A stretch of 59,050 nucleotides of DNA from an uncultured bacterium (GTDB taxonomy: Bacteria; Nitrospirota; Thermodesulfovibrionia; Thermodesulfovibrionales; Thermodesulfovibrionaceae). The notes below the pieces were generated by a model. The model was not told where the DNA came from, did no database searches, and worked only from the letters and a program-made list of their open reading frames with translations. Positions 10,413 through 19,579 of the stretch are shown here, one piece after another (position 1 is the first letter of the stretch; each line of letters opens with the position of its first letter). The DNA is taken from contig CALLBR010000020.1 in the NCBI GenBank assembly GCA_937998865.1, forward strand, positions 1 to 59,050. Reading direction: 5' to 3'. A program made the position numbers and the translations under genes.

Positions 10413-11000
10413 GTGATTAAAATTCTTAGAGAAAATGCTAAATATTTTTATTTTCTCTTTTTCCTTGTAATTATAACCTTTATTTTCTGGGGAGTAGGCA
10501 CAGTTGATAAACCAAAAGCAGAGTATGTGGCAGAAATTGAAGGGCAGAAAATTTATGTAGAAAGATTTTGGAGGAATTATGAGGAAATCAGGAGACTCTA
10601 TAGAGAAATATATAAAGATAAGGCAGAAAAAATGGAAGAAGGACTTAAAGAGAGAGTTCTTGAAGATCTGATTAATGAGGAACTTTTATTGTGGTTTGCC
10701 AAAAAATATAATATTTCTGCAACAGAAATAGAAATTCGAGAGGCAATAACTAATGATCCAAGATTTATGCGGAATGGTGTTTTTCAAAAGGATATATATT
10801 TTCAGATTTTAAAATTAAACAGAATAACACCAGCACAATATGAAGCCTCAGTTGCAAAAGATATAACAATGCTAAAAGCCCTTCAACTCATCTTATCTTC
10901 AAAAGAAACAAATATCCCTGATGATTACTATCTTAAATCTTTTTTACGTGCACTTAGAAATCAAGTAAAAATAAAGATAAATAAAGAGGCTATATCTTAA
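10413..11000 (+). CDS. Membrane-anchored SurA/PpiD N-terminal-domain protein, no PPIase domain
   Basis: The 195 residues have a single transmembrane anchor (YFYFLFFLVIITFIFWGVG, about 11-29) followed by a helical chaperone-like domain resembling the N-terminal part of PpiD and SurA. EGQKIYVERFWRNYEE, EDLINEELLLWFAKKYNI and a segment with DPRFMRNGVFQKDIYFQIL are family landmarks. PpiD is about 620 residues; here the parvulin domain and C-terminal half are absent, yet the reading frame ends cleanly. The GTG start has AAAGGAGG at good spacing. The next gene, cdaA, begins directly after the stop. A role in periplasmic protein folding is likely, and it may be a short natural form. Confidence 0.78.
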   Translation: MIKILRENAKYFYFLFFLVIITFIFWGVGTVDKPKAEYVAEIEGQKIYVERFWRNYEEIRRLYREIYKDKAEKMEEGLKERVLEDLINEELLLWFAKKYNISATEIEIREAITNDPRFMRNGVFQKDIYFQILKLNRITPAQYEASVAKDITMLKALQLILSSKETNIPDDYYLKSFLRALRNQVKIKINKEAIS

Positions 11001-11768
11001 ATGGAGAGATTTTTAAGTCAACTTCGTTGGCAAGATCTTATTGATATCATAATTGTATCATATATCATTTACAAGGTTTTTTTGCTAATTAAAGGAACTC
11101 GTGCAGCAAGAATGCTTATTGGAGTAGGTGTACTATTGGCTCTTTCTTTATTTTCCAGATTTTTGGAATTATACACTCTTGATTGGCTCATTCAAAGTTT
11201 TTGGACACAGATTGTTATTGTTCTAATAATTCTTTTTCAACCAGAGATAAGAAAAGCTTTAGCACAAGTGGGCGAAACTCCTCTTTTTCATCGCTTTAGT
11301 TCTGCTGGAGAAATGAAAACTATAGAAGAAATAGTTAAAGCATCACAAGCCTTGGCAAACAAGAAAATAGGGGCGCTAATTGTCTTTGAAAGAGATGTAA
11401 GCCTTAATGAGTATATCGAAATAGGAGTCCCCCTTGATGCAAAAGTTACAAAAGAACTGTTGATCAGCATTTTTCATCCATCAAGTCCAATTCATGATGG
11501 AGCAGTTATAATTAAAGGAAATAAAATATTAGCAGCAGGATGTTTTTTGCCCATAAAGTTAGGAGCTCATATAAGTAAGACCTATGGGACAAGACATAGA
11601 GCAGCTATTGGAATATCAGAAGAAACAGATGCTGTGGCAGTAGTAGTCTCAGAAGAGACCGGAGCAATTTCACTTGCTGTAGATGGCGTTCTTGAGAATA
11701 ATCTAGATATGGAGAAATTAAGACATAGACTTACTAATCTTTTTACTAATGAGAGAGATAGAAAATGA
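11001..11768 (+). CDS. cdaA: Membrane diadenylate cyclase CdaA
   Basis: This enzyme makes cyclic di-AMP from two ATP. The 255 residues start with three hydrophobic helices (about 12-85), then a DAC domain carrying the catalytic DGA motif (residues 166-168, IHDGAVII) and the RHR motif (198-200, GTRHRAA). Length and layout match CdaA rather than DisA. The ATG immediately follows the upstream stop. The downstream order cdaA-cdaR-glmM is the classical arrangement, in which CdaR and GlmM modulate the cyclase. Confidence 0.95.
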   Translation: MERFLSQLRWQDLIDIIIVSYIIYKVFLLIKGTRAARMLIGVGVLLALSLFSRFLELYTLDWLIQSFWTQIVIVLIILFQPEIRKALAQVGETPLFHRFSSAGEMKTIEEIVKASQALANKKIGALIVFERDVSLNEYIEIGVPLDAKVTKELLISIFHPSSPIHDGAVIIKGNKILAAGCFLPIKLGAHISKTYGTRHRAAIGISEETDAVAVVVSEETGAISLAVDGVLENNLDMEKLRHRLTNLFTNERDRK

Positions 11769-12418
11769 AAAAATTTTTTCATAATCTACCTGCCGAAAAT
11801 TTGACTATCAAAATTATTTCCATTGCTTTAGCAGTTTTTTTATGGTTTTTTGTTACCTTTAAAGGTCAAACAGAGACCTCTTTGGAGATTCCTATAGAGT
11901 TTAAAAATACACCTTCTGATATGGAAATTTTTAAACAAAGTATAAAAAAAATATCTCTTTATATCTCTGCTCGTGAAAGAATATTAAAGGAAATAACACA
12001 AAATGACATAAGAGTGGTTTTAGATATTTCAAATATAAAATTTGGAGAGAACTCAATTCCCATAACAAAGTCTTCCATAAGACTTCCACGAGGCATAGAA
12101 ATTTTAAGAATAGAGCCATCCACTGTTAAGTTATATGTGGATAAAAAAGAAGAAAAAACAGTACCTGTAAAACCGGTAATCACAGGAAAACCTGAAAAAG
12201 GATTTACTGTAGAAGCTGTAGAGGTTAATCCTTCAAAACTACACATCGAAGGCGCAAAAAGAGAATTGGATGGAATTCGTGTTATAAAAACTGAACCTAT
12301 TGATATTGAAGGAATTTATGAAAATATTACTGTTCAAGTCAAGATAGATCCACAGGGTAAAATTTTTAGAACTGACAAAGACATGGTGAATGTGAATATT
12401 AAACTAAGGAGGAAGTAA
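11765..12418 (+). CDS. cdaR: YbbR-domain protein CdaR
   Basis: The 217-residue protein has one N-terminal membrane helix (IISIALAVFLWFFVTF, about 18-33) followed by extracytoplasmic YbbR-type repeats, for example SLEIPIEFKNTP and TVPVKPVITGKPEKGF. CdaR proteins bind and tune CdaA from outside the membrane. It overlaps cdaA by ATGA and ends in TAATG with glmM, so the three genes are translationally coupled. Gram-positive CdaR often has more YbbR repeats; this one seems to have about two. Confidence 0.9.
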   Translation: MKKFFHNLPAENLTIKIISIALAVFLWFFVTFKGQTETSLEIPIEFKNTPSDMEIFKQSIKKISLYISARERILKEITQNDIRVVLDISNIKFGENSIPITKSSIRLPRGIEILRIEPSTVKLYVDKKEEKTVPVKPVITGKPEKGFTVEAVEVNPSKLHIEGAKRELDGIRVIKTEPIDIEGIYENITVQVKIDPQGKIFRTDKDMVNVNIKLRRK

Positions 12419-13776
12419 TGACCTTATTTGGCACTGATGGAATAAGAGGCACAATAAATAATTATCCTATGATTCCAGAAATATGTCTGAAATTGGGAAT
12501 GGCACTTTGCCATTTGCTAAAAGAAAATCTTACCCACAAACCAAGAATTTTAATCGGTAAAGATACAAGAATATCAGGTTATATTATTGAAACTGCTTTG
12601 ACCTCTGGAATTACTTCCATGGGTGGAGATGTCTATCTTGTAGGACCTATGCCTACACCTGCAATTGCCTTCTTAGTAAAAAGCATGCGCGTTGATGCTG
12701 GAGTGGTAATTTCAGCTTCTCATAATCCCTTTCATGATAATGGTATAAAGATCTTTTCAAATGACGGTTTCAAGTTTAATTCAGAATTTGAAAATAATAT
12801 TGAAAAATTATTAAACGATAATTCTTTCCCCTATGTAAGAGCTTTAGCAACACACCTTGGTAAAGCCTATAGAATTGAGGATGCTCAAGGAAGATACATA
12901 GAATTCATAAAATCCACTCTTCCTAAAGATCTACATCTTGAGGGTTTAAGAGTTGTAGTAGACCCTGCAAATGGTGCTGCTTATAAAATAACACCCCTTC
13001 TATTTAAAGAATTAGGAGCAGAAGTTCATACTGTAAATGATGAACCTAATGGTCTAAATATCAATAAGGAATGCGGAGCTCTTTATCCTGAGTCACTAAG
13101 ACAAAAAGTCCTTGAAATAGGAGCACACTTTGGAATTGCTCACGATGGTGATGCAGATAGAACAATCCTTGTGGATGAAAAAGGAAACATTATAGATGGA
13201 GATTTTATCCTTGCTATTTTGGCAGAGGACTTTAAGAGAGAAAAAAAACTGAAGAAAAATACTGTGGTGGCAACCGTCATGACAAACTTAGGAGTAGAGA
13301 AATATTTAGAAAAAAAGGGGATAAAACTAATAAGAACAAAAGTGGGAGACAAGTATGTTGTAGAGGCTATGCTTAAGGGAGGCTATAATCTTGGTGGAGA
13401 ACAGTCTGGACATATAATATGTCTTGATTATACCAATACTGGAGATGGTCCGCTTACAGCTGTACAGATGGCTTATATCATTAAGAAAAAGGGAAAATAT
13501 CTTAGCGAATTAATCAAGGACATTCCCCGTTATCCTCAAATGATTAAAAATATTCCCCTTCCTAATGGATTGACAAGACAACAGATAGATTCAATACTCA
13601 AAAAAATTTCACCTAAAATTTCAAAAATAGAAAAAAACCTTAATGGCCGTATTATAATAAGACCTTCAGGAACAGAACCAAAAGTAAGAATAATGGTTGA
13701 AGAAGAAAAGGAAGAAACATTGAAAGCAGTTATAGGAGAGGTTGAAAATATAGTGATTAAGTCCTTAGAAGCATAG
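12418..13776 (+). CDS. glmM: Phosphoglucosamine mutase
   Basis: This enzyme interconverts glucosamine-6-phosphate and glucosamine-1-phosphate on the way to UDP-GlcNAc for peptidoglycan and lipopolysaccharide. The 452-residue length is standard. The start FGTDGIRG, the phosphoserine loop VVISASHNPFHDNGIK (Ser101), the metal-binding loop AHDGDADR, the sugar-binding loop GGEQSGH and the C-terminal RPSGTEPKVR are all present. Position after cdaA-cdaR is conserved in many bacteria. Confidence 0.97.
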   Translation: MTLFGTDGIRGTINNYPMIPEICLKLGMALCHLLKENLTHKPRILIGKDTRISGYIIETALTSGITSMGGDVYLVGPMPTPAIAFLVKSMRVDAGVVISASHNPFHDNGIKIFSNDGFKFNSEFENNIEKLLNDNSFPYVRALATHLGKAYRIEDAQGRYIEFIKSTLPKDLHLEGLRVVVDPANGAAYKITPLLFKELGAEVHTVNDEPNGLNINKECGALYPESLRQKVLEIGAHFGIAHDGDADRTILVDEKGNIIDGDFILAILAEDFKREKKLKKNTVVATVMTNLGVEKYLEKKGIKLIRTKVGDKYVVEAMLKGGYNLGGEQSGHIICLDYTNTGDGPLTAVQMAYIIKKKGKYLSELIKDIPRYPQMIKNIPLPNGLTRQQIDSILKKISPKISKIEKNLNGRIIIRPSGTEPKVRIMVEEEKEETLKAVIGEVENIVIKSLEA

Positions 13777-13792
13777 TTTAAAAAATCGCTCC

Positions 13793-13957
13793 CTAAATCT
13801 CTAAAAAACTTATAAGTATTCTCTTTGGAAATTCTACTTTCGTAATTTTACAGATTCCTCTTGAGAGAAGTAAATTATTAGGGATTCTGAAACCTAAATT
13901 TAGAAGATCTTTTTTCATCTCATTAAATTTTCCTCTTTCTGGCAAGAAATGAAACAT
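13793..13957 (-). CDS. Possible small hypothetical protein (54 aa)
   Basis: A 54-codon frame starts MFHFLPERGKFNEMKK and ends at a TAG at 13793, convergent with glmM. Its residue content looks protein-like (basic and hydrophobic, with RIPNNLLLSRG), but there is no ribosome binding site. A stop codon sits directly before the ATG, and I recognise no family. It may be a short gene or the remnant of a longer one. Confidence 0.25.
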   Translation of the reverse strand: MFHFLPERGKFNEMKKDLLNLGFRIPNNLLLSRGICKITKVEFPKRILISFLEI

Positions 13958-14050
13958 TTAGGAATTAACTTACAAAAAGTTACTACAAAAGGAAAATTAA
14001 AAGTTTCATACTAATATTAATACAAAATACAAAAGAAAGGAGATTAAAAA

Positions 14051-15262
14051 ATGGAGACAATTAATGAAAGGACAAAAGTAGATTTACTATTAAAATTTCA
14101 ATGGCATTCCAATATAGGAGAGCATGAAGAAGTTCAATTTTGCAAATTGAATGTATGGAGAGATTTCGAATTCTTACCTGAAAAACTTAGAGAACTTTTA
14201 AGGGGAAAAAAAGAAGGTGAGAGTTTCAGCATATTTTTCCACAGAGGCGAACTCTATAAATATTCTCACGAAAATATCATTGACTTAAAGTTATTCCAAT
14301 TTGCTCCTCCTAAATCCTTTAGTAAGATAAAACCAAAAATTGGTAGATTTTATCCTTTGGGATTTTTTATGGGATTACAAGGAGTTTTTCCAGAAAATTT
14401 TAAACCTGCGCGAATAATAGATATAAATCAAGACAATTTAAGGATCGACACAAATATTCCCATAGCAAAATATGATATAACTTTGGAAGGCCACATTTTG
14501 AGTGTAAAGAAAAAATCTGCTGACATAGGCGGTGAATGTCGAGACTGGTGTGCCATATCTTTGGAAAATGGACCCGGTATGCAGGTAAGATATGAGGGTG
14601 TACCAACTGATTTTGAAATCGATAATCCTGAAAGCTTCAAAAGAGAGGATGAATCAGATGACAGACTTTTCTATAAAGAGCCAAGAATCACCACTCACAT
14701 TGACTCTAAGGCTCATGAAAATCTCTTAGAGCTTTACAAAAAAATTCTTCCCCAAAAAGGCAAAATTCTTGACTTAATGAGTAGTTATCAATCCCATATT
14801 CCTGAAAATATTGATATTGAAGTAACTGGACTTGGATTAAATGAAGAGGAAATGAAGCAAAATAGGAGACTAAAAAGTTTTATAATCCATGACTTAAATA
14901 ATAATCACCATTTACCTTTCCATGATGAAGAATTTGATGCAGTAGTCTGTGATCTGTCCATAGAATATGTAACAAAACCCACTGAATTATTAGGAGAAAT
15001 AAATAGGATTCTCAAAAAAGATGGCATTCTCACAATAAGTTTTTCTAATAGATACTTCCCCCCAAAGGTCATTAAACTCTGGATTGACCTTCATGACTTT
15101 GAAAGAATGGGTTATGTTTTAGAGTTATTATTAAGGAACGAAGGATTTAAAAACTTCAAAACATATTCTATCAGAGGATTCAGAAGACCCTATGATGATA
15201 AATATTTCGGATGCAGTCTTTTTTCAGATCCTCTATATGTGGTCTATGCCCAAAAAAAATGA
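14051..15262 (+). CDS. FKBP-like domain fused to SAM-dependent methyltransferase
   Basis: The 403 residues appear to have two parts. Residues about 1-165 resemble an SlyD/FKBP-type fold, with ELLRGKKEGESF, then GRFYPLGFFMGLQGVF, and a segment ending IPIAKYDITLEGHILSV that matches the family's NHPLAGKDLTF-type motif. Residues about 215-400 are a class I methyltransferase: the SAM loop is KGKILDLMSSYQSH, and the later FHDEEFDAVVCDLSIEYVTKP with INRILKKDGILTISF is the usual motif II-III region. The Gly-rich loop is replaced by MSSY, a known variant of small-molecule methyltransferases. AAAGGAG precedes the ATG. It is first in a four-gene overlapping operon with an FAD oxidoreductase and a LytS/LytTR pair. 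The substrate is unknown. Confidence 0.68.
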   Translation: METINERTKVDLLLKFQWHSNIGEHEEVQFCKLNVWRDFEFLPEKLRELLRGKKEGESFSIFFHRGELYKYSHENIIDLKLFQFAPPKSFSKIKPKIGRFYPLGFFMGLQGVFPENFKPARIIDINQDNLRIDTNIPIAKYDITLEGHILSVKKKSADIGGECRDWCAISLENGPGMQVRYEGVPTDFEIDNPESFKREDESDDRLFYKEPRITTHIDSKAHENLLELYKKILPQKGKILDLMSSYQSHIPENIDIEVTGLGLNEEEMKQNRRLKSFIIHDLNNNHHLPFHDEEFDAVVCDLSIEYVTKPTELLGEINRILKKDGILTISFSNRYFPPKVIKLWIDLHDFERMGYVLELLLRNEGFKNFKTYSIRGFRRPYDDKYFGCSLFSDPLYVVYAQKK

Positions 15263-16676
15263 AAAAATTGCCGTAATTGGAGGGGGGATTGCTGGAGTAT
15301 GCACTGCAGCACTCCTCTCCTTAAAGGGATTTCAAGTTCATCTCTATGAAAGAAGCAATAGGCTTGGAGGTTGTTCTGGTAGTTTTAGAAGGAATGGCTA
15401 TGAATTCAATATAGGTGCTACCACTATTGCTGGCTTAAAAGAAGGGTTTCCTGTACAAAAAATATTATCAAAAATTCAAACAAAACAGAAAATTGTAAAT
15501 CAAGAACCTTCTATAATTGTATTAACTCCTAAAGGATTAATAAAAAGATCCTCTTCCTTAGAGGAAACCATAGAGGAAATTCAGAGAGTTTTTCCAAATA
15601 AGGGAAATGAAAAATTTTGGAGAAAAGTCTACAGCACAACTCACGATATACTTATGTTTGAATACTATAATAATCTATCCTCTATGAAAGAATGCTTGAA
15701 AAGCTTTTTTAGTCTCAAAGAACTTATCATTAAACATGGTTACTCTTTCCTCACTCCTGCACAAGAGGGGTTAAAAAAATATTTCCAATATTTAGATAAT
15801 GACTACTACGATTTTATGGAATCGCATGTAAAGATAGTAGCTCAGTCTACAATTAGAGAGGTTAACTTTCTTACTCTTCTACTTTCCCTTGGTTATCCCT
15901 TTACTGGCATTGGATATCCTGTTGATGGAATGGATAATTTTATTAATGAATTAGCAAAAAATTTCAGTTATCACCTTAACACAGAAGTTACATCTATAAG
16001 CACGAAAAACAACGGTTATCTCATAAAAGGAGTCTTCGGCGAAGAATTTTACAATAGAGTCATTCTTGCTTTACCCTTTCTGGAAAATTTCTCAATAATA
16101 GAGGATATAAAATTGAAAAAATACTTAGAGAGATATCAAATCCTAAAATCAGACCAATCAGCTATTGTTTTATATGGAGTAATAAAAAATTTCTCCCCTG
16201 AGGGCAAATTTTATCTAAAAGTACTAAAGAAACCCTTACTCTTTACAGATTCAAAATATCTTTTTTGCTCTTTCAACAATTTCTTCAATGGAAAAGAAAA
16301 TCTTACTATTTTAACTGCCTCTTGTCATACGAAAATATCAAAATGGAAAGATTTAATTCCGGAAATCTACAATATAAAGAAAATTACATTAGGTGAAATG
16401 ATTAAAGAGCAAATTACAGAAGCCTTTGGAATAAATAAAACGCAAATTATTGATTCTTTTATTGCTACACCTGAGACCTTTTATAAATATTTAAGGAGAA
16501 GAAGTGTAGGAGGTATTCCCATAACAAGAAAAAATGCTTTCTGGAAGATACCCTCTAACTTCACGCCCTTTAAAGGTTTTTACTTGGTAGGAGATAGTTC
16601 TTTCTGTTATCAAGGCTGGATAGGTGTTTCAATTGGTGTAAGAAATTTAGTAGAAAATTTCCATGAAAAGATTTGA
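15246..16676 (+). CDS. FAD-dependent phytoene-desaturase-like oxidoreductase
   Basis: The protein has about 476 residues. A perfect dinucleotide-binding signature is near the N-terminus (IAVIGGGIAGVCTAALLSLKG, with the Glu of YERSNRLGG). The C-terminal VGDSSFCYQGWIGVSIGVRNL closes the FAD site as in CrtI/CrtO and prolycopene-isomerase-type enzymes. The middle lacks any clear carotenoid operon context. I start at the ATG at 15246 because the earlier candidate adds 18 residues without homology and runs deep into the upstream gene. This start overlaps the methyltransferase gene by 17 bp. Carotenoid, quinone or other polyene redox chemistry is possible; the substrate is not visible. Confidence 0.82.
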   Translation: MPKKNEKIAVIGGGIAGVCTAALLSLKGFQVHLYERSNRLGGCSGSFRRNGYEFNIGATTIAGLKEGFPVQKILSKIQTKQKIVNQEPSIIVLTPKGLIKRSSSLEETIEEIQRVFPNKGNEKFWRKVYSTTHDILMFEYYNNLSSMKECLKSFFSLKELIIKHGYSFLTPAQEGLKKYFQYLDNDYYDFMESHVKIVAQSTIREVNFLTLLLSLGYPFTGIGYPVDGMDNFINELAKNFSYHLNTEVTSISTKNNGYLIKGVFGEEFYNRVILALPFLENFSIIEDIKLKKYLERYQILKSDQSAIVLYGVIKNFSPEGKFYLKVLKKPLLFTDSKYLFCSFNNFFNGKENLTILTASCHTKISKWKDLIPEIYNIKKITLGEMIKEQITEAFGINKTQIIDSFIATPETFYKYLRRRSVGGIPITRKNAFWKIPSNFTPFKGFYLVGDSSFCYQGWIGVSIGVRNLVENFHEKI

Positions 16677-17664
16677 ACTGAAGATATCGCTCTATGATTG
16701 GTTTTTTGTTTTGATTATAGCATTATTTTTTGCTTCTTCCATTAATGTAATAATCTATTTGGTTTTAGAAGCAGATTGGAAAGAAGGTATATTAGTTGGT
16801 TCTATTTTAGGAATCTGTATGGCTCTTTTTTCTATTATTTTTATTAGCATTAACAATAAATATATCTTGCCAAAGATATCAAAACCTATTCTATGGTGGA
16901 TTATTTCAGCCTTTTTCTCCTTCTCTGCCGGTTTTATTGGTTTCTATGGAGCTTTTCATCTGGCAAAAACCTTTTCTATTTCTATTCCTGAGAGTATCTT
17001 GAAAAATAAAAATACTATAGCTTTCATTTCTGGATTTCTCAACTATCTTATGGGTTTAATAATCTATCTTTTTATAAGTATGAGGGGCAAAATGGAAGAA
17101 GTACAAAATCTTCTTCGGGAGGGAAGAATATTGTCTCTTCAAATTCAGTTAAATTCACACTTTTTATATAATGTGATAAATAATATTGCTGAACTTATAA
17201 AAATTGACGGCAATAAAGCTGAAGAGGCTCTCATAAAACTAAGTAGATTTTTAAGAAGAGTTATGCAAGAAGAGGACATTATACCCATTCCAAAAGAACT
17301 GGAAAATGTGAAAAATTATGTGGAACTTGAAAATTTAAGATATGATGGAATGATTAATCTACATATCTTTGGAGAAGAGAAAGCTAAGGATTTTTTAATT
17401 CCTCGTTTTTCTATTCAACTTTTAGTGGAAAATGCAATAAAGCATGGCTTTCAAGGCAAAACTCTAAATATTAAAATATCTTTTTTTAATATTTCCAAGG
17501 CTTCTTGTTTCATTAGTGTATCAAATGATGGTAAAAAAATAGAAAATCTTAAATTTGGTATTGGCCTTGAAAATCTCTCCAAAAGACTCAAAATTCTATC
17601 AAAAGGAGAGATAAAATTAGCAGATGCAAGCAAGAATGAGTTTATAATAAAGCTAAAGAAATGA
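16663..17664 (+). CDS. LytS/YehU-type sensor histidine kinase
   Basis: The 333 residues include four or five membrane helices (about 10-150) with no obvious extracellular sensor. A His_kinase (PF06580-type) domain follows, in which LQIQLNSHFLYNVINNI carries the phosphorylated His. The ATP-binding N-box is LLVENAIKHGF, and the last part has GIGLENLSKRL. The start overlaps the oxidoreductase gene by 14 bp and the stop overlaps the LytTR regulator by 4 bp, so kinase and regulator are a cognate pair. The stimulus may be linked to membrane or lipid-like products of the two upstream genes, which is inference. Confidence 0.9.
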   Translation: MKRFELKISLYDWFFVLIIALFFASSINVIIYLVLEADWKEGILVGSILGICMALFSIIFISINNKYILPKISKPILWWIISAFFSFSAGFIGFYGAFHLAKTFSISIPESILKNKNTIAFISGFLNYLMGLIIYLFISMRGKMEEVQNLLREGRILSLQIQLNSHFLYNVINNIAELIKIDGNKAEEALIKLSRFLRRVMQEEDIIPIPKELENVKNYVELENLRYDGMINLHIFGEEKAKDFLIPRFSIQLLVENAIKHGFQGKTLNIKISFFNISKASCFISVSNDGKKIENLKFGIGLENLSKRLKILSKGEIKLADASKNEFIIKLKK

Positions 17665-18362
17665 AAATTTTAATAGTAGATGACGAAAAAATAGCTCTCC
17701 TTAGATTAAAAAGGCTCCTAAATGAAAGCGGAAGCCATTTAGTATTATCAGCCAATTCCCCTTCCGAAGCCCTTTCAATCTTAGAGAAAAATCCTGATAC
17801 AGAAGTTGCTTTTATTGATATAAAAATGCCTGAAATTTCAGGTCTTGAATTAGCTTATAAATTCCTGGCAATAAATGAAAACCTCTTCATAGTATTTCAG
17901 ACTGCCTATGAAGATTATGCTTTAGAGGCTTTCAAGGTAGGAGCTATTGATTATCTTCTTAAACCTTTTACCTTAGAAGATGTTAAAAGAGTATTAGGAA
18001 GAATTGAAAAATTTAAAGAAGCAAAAAAAGATATTAAATTTATGGTTAAAACCCTCTGTGGTGAGTATAAAATCATTTCTTCCCATGATATTTTTTATAT
18101 TCAAGCAGAACTTAAAGATTCCATGATCAGGACAAAAGAAGATTATATATACTATCCTCTTTCCATTTCAAAGTTAGAGGAAAGACTAAAAGACTCTAAC
18201 TTTTTCAGGATTCACAAGTCTTACTTAATAAATCTAAAAAAAGTAAAAAGCATAGAAACAATCCATCAGAGTAAACTTTTGTTTAAATTCGCTGGCATTG
18301 ACGATATTATCACGAGTAGCAAAGAAGGAGCTAAGCTTTTTAGAGAGAAATTCGGAAAATAA
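17661..18362 (+). CDS. LytTR-family response regulator
   Basis: The 233 residues have an intact receiver domain (VDDE acidic pair, phosphoacceptor Asp53 in AFIDIKMPEISG, Lys in LLKPF). A LytTR DNA-binding domain (about 130-230) follows, with the landmarks IFYIQAELKDS and FFRIHKSYLINLKKV. LytTR domains bind direct repeats upstream of targets. It is the partner of the LytS-type kinase immediately upstream. The gene ends 5 bp before a convergent minus-strand gene. Confidence 0.93.
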   Translation: MKILIVDDEKIALLRLKRLLNESGSHLVLSANSPSEALSILEKNPDTEVAFIDIKMPEISGLELAYKFLAINENLFIVFQTAYEDYALEAFKVGAIDYLLKPFTLEDVKRVLGRIEKFKEAKKDIKFMVKTLCGEYKIISSHDIFYIQAELKDSMIRTKEDYIYYPLSISKLEERLKDSNFFRIHKSYLINLKKVKSIETIHQSKLLFKFAGIDDIITSSKEGAKLFREKFGK

Positions 18363-18367
18363 GTCCT

Positions 18368-19510
18368 TTAAGGTTCATAAAGAATTTTAATTTTACAATC
18401 TCTCGGGATTCTTATCTTCTTATCCCTTATAGGGATAAATTTGTTAATAGAAAAATAACTTCCTTTCCTAATTTTCAGCCACTCCTCATCTTCACTAAAA
18501 TCTCTCTTCAGCTTCTCCATATCAATAAGCCTTCCTTTCCAACAAGCCCAAAGTCTACTTTTCCCCTTTTCATTGAGTAGATGACTTGTATTTTTTATTA
18601 TCTCCTCAGAAGGTTCAAAGGTTTCTTTTATGTTTATACGGTCCTTTCTGAGAATTATATAGCTAAATTTCATATAATTTATTTGCAATCCCATAGAACT
18701 TAAAAATTTTAAATATTCAGGGGCAGTCCATTTTCTCTCTTCATAACACCAATTGTTTGCCTTGAGTGCAGAACAAGGAAGATTATCAAGACATGGACTA
18801 AAAGGATAAAGTTCTGCCTCTTTTATAAGTTCATCTCTTAGTCTATGAAGCCTCATAGAGGACTTTCTTGTGCCAGGTTCAATTATTATAAGTGTAAAAT
18901 TATCATTTTTATGTGAGAAATTCTTTACAATTTTCACAAAATCTTCAAAGGAAAAATTTCCCTTATCAAAAATCTCACCTAAGGAATTAGAGAATATTAA
19001 AATGTCAGGTTTGATTTTCTTTAGATTTTTGTATATTTCTAAATCGGTAGCATTTGCCCTGAAAAAATCGTATTTTAGATGTAATCCTTGTTTTTTAAAA
19101 AAAAGCACAAATTTTTCAGCATAATGAATTGCTCCTTGTTGTGATTCAACTCCTAAATATCTTATGAATTCTAAATCTATTACATTTTCATTTAAAAGTC
19201 TGAATATGGGCAAAATTGCAGGAGATGGACCGCAGCCAATATCTAGTACTTTTAGTTCTTCCATATTTTTAAATTTAGGATGTCTGAATAACTCTTTAAA
19301 AATACTGTATTGTTTTTCAATTGTTAAAGGAACAAAATAAAGTAAATATCCCTTTAACAAATCCTCATTTTCCAAATAGTCATTTGCTCTAAATTCTGAT
19401 TTTTTAGTAAAGAGATCTGATATGTTTAAAATTAGATTCTTTATTTGCCCTTTTGTAGGTTTCTTCTCAGGAAAAACTACATCAACAAGTGAATATTCTT
19501 CTATTTTCAC
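18368..19510 (-). CDS. Rsm22-like methyltransferase
   Basis: This 380-residue protein has a methyltransferase SAM loop VLDIGCGPSPAILPIF and the acidic residue in YLGVESQQGAI. It then shows IIIEPGTRKSS, and a Cys cluster in the pattern PCLDNLPCSA and NNWCYEER, followed by MKFSYIILRKD. This arrangement fits the Rsm22 family (PF09243-type), whose eukaryotic member is needed for the mitochondrial small ribosomal subunit and carries a Cys-bound iron-sulfur cluster. It lies 69 bp downstream of the HU gene on the same strand, with a GC-rich hairpin between them. A role in ribosome assembly is inferred from the family. Confidence 0.7.
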   Translation of the reverse strand: MKIEEYSLVDVVFPEKKPTKGQIKNLILNISDLFTKKSEFRANDYLENEDLLKGYLLYFVPLTIEKQYSIFKELFRHPKFKNMEELKVLDIGCGPSPAILPIFRLLNENVIDLEFIRYLGVESQQGAIHYAEKFVLFFKKQGLHLKYDFFRANATDLEIYKNLKKIKPDILIFSNSLGEIFDKGNFSFEDFVKIVKNFSHKNDNFTLIIIEPGTRKSSMRLHRLRDELIKEAELYPFSPCLDNLPCSALKANNWCYEERKWTAPEYLKFLSSMGLQINYMKFSYIILRKDRINIKETFEPSEEIIKNTSHLLNEKGKSRLWACWKGRLIDMEKLKRDFSEDEEWLKIRKGSYFSINKFIPIRDKKIRIPRDCKIKILYEP

Positions 19511-19529
19511 TTACCTTATGTAAATTTTG

Positions 19530-19553
19530 GGGAAGGAGACTCATCTCCCTCCC
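19530..19553 (-). terminator. GC-rich hairpin between HU gene and Rsm22-like gene
   Basis: On the minus strand GGGAGGGAGA-TGAG-TCTCCTTCCC makes a 10-bp stem with one G-U pair. No T-run follows, so it is not a textbook intrinsic terminator. It may lower read-through from the highly expressed HU gene or protect its 3' end. Confidence 0.45.
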
Positions 19554-19579
19554 AGCTTGATTAATACTTTGATTAGTAT

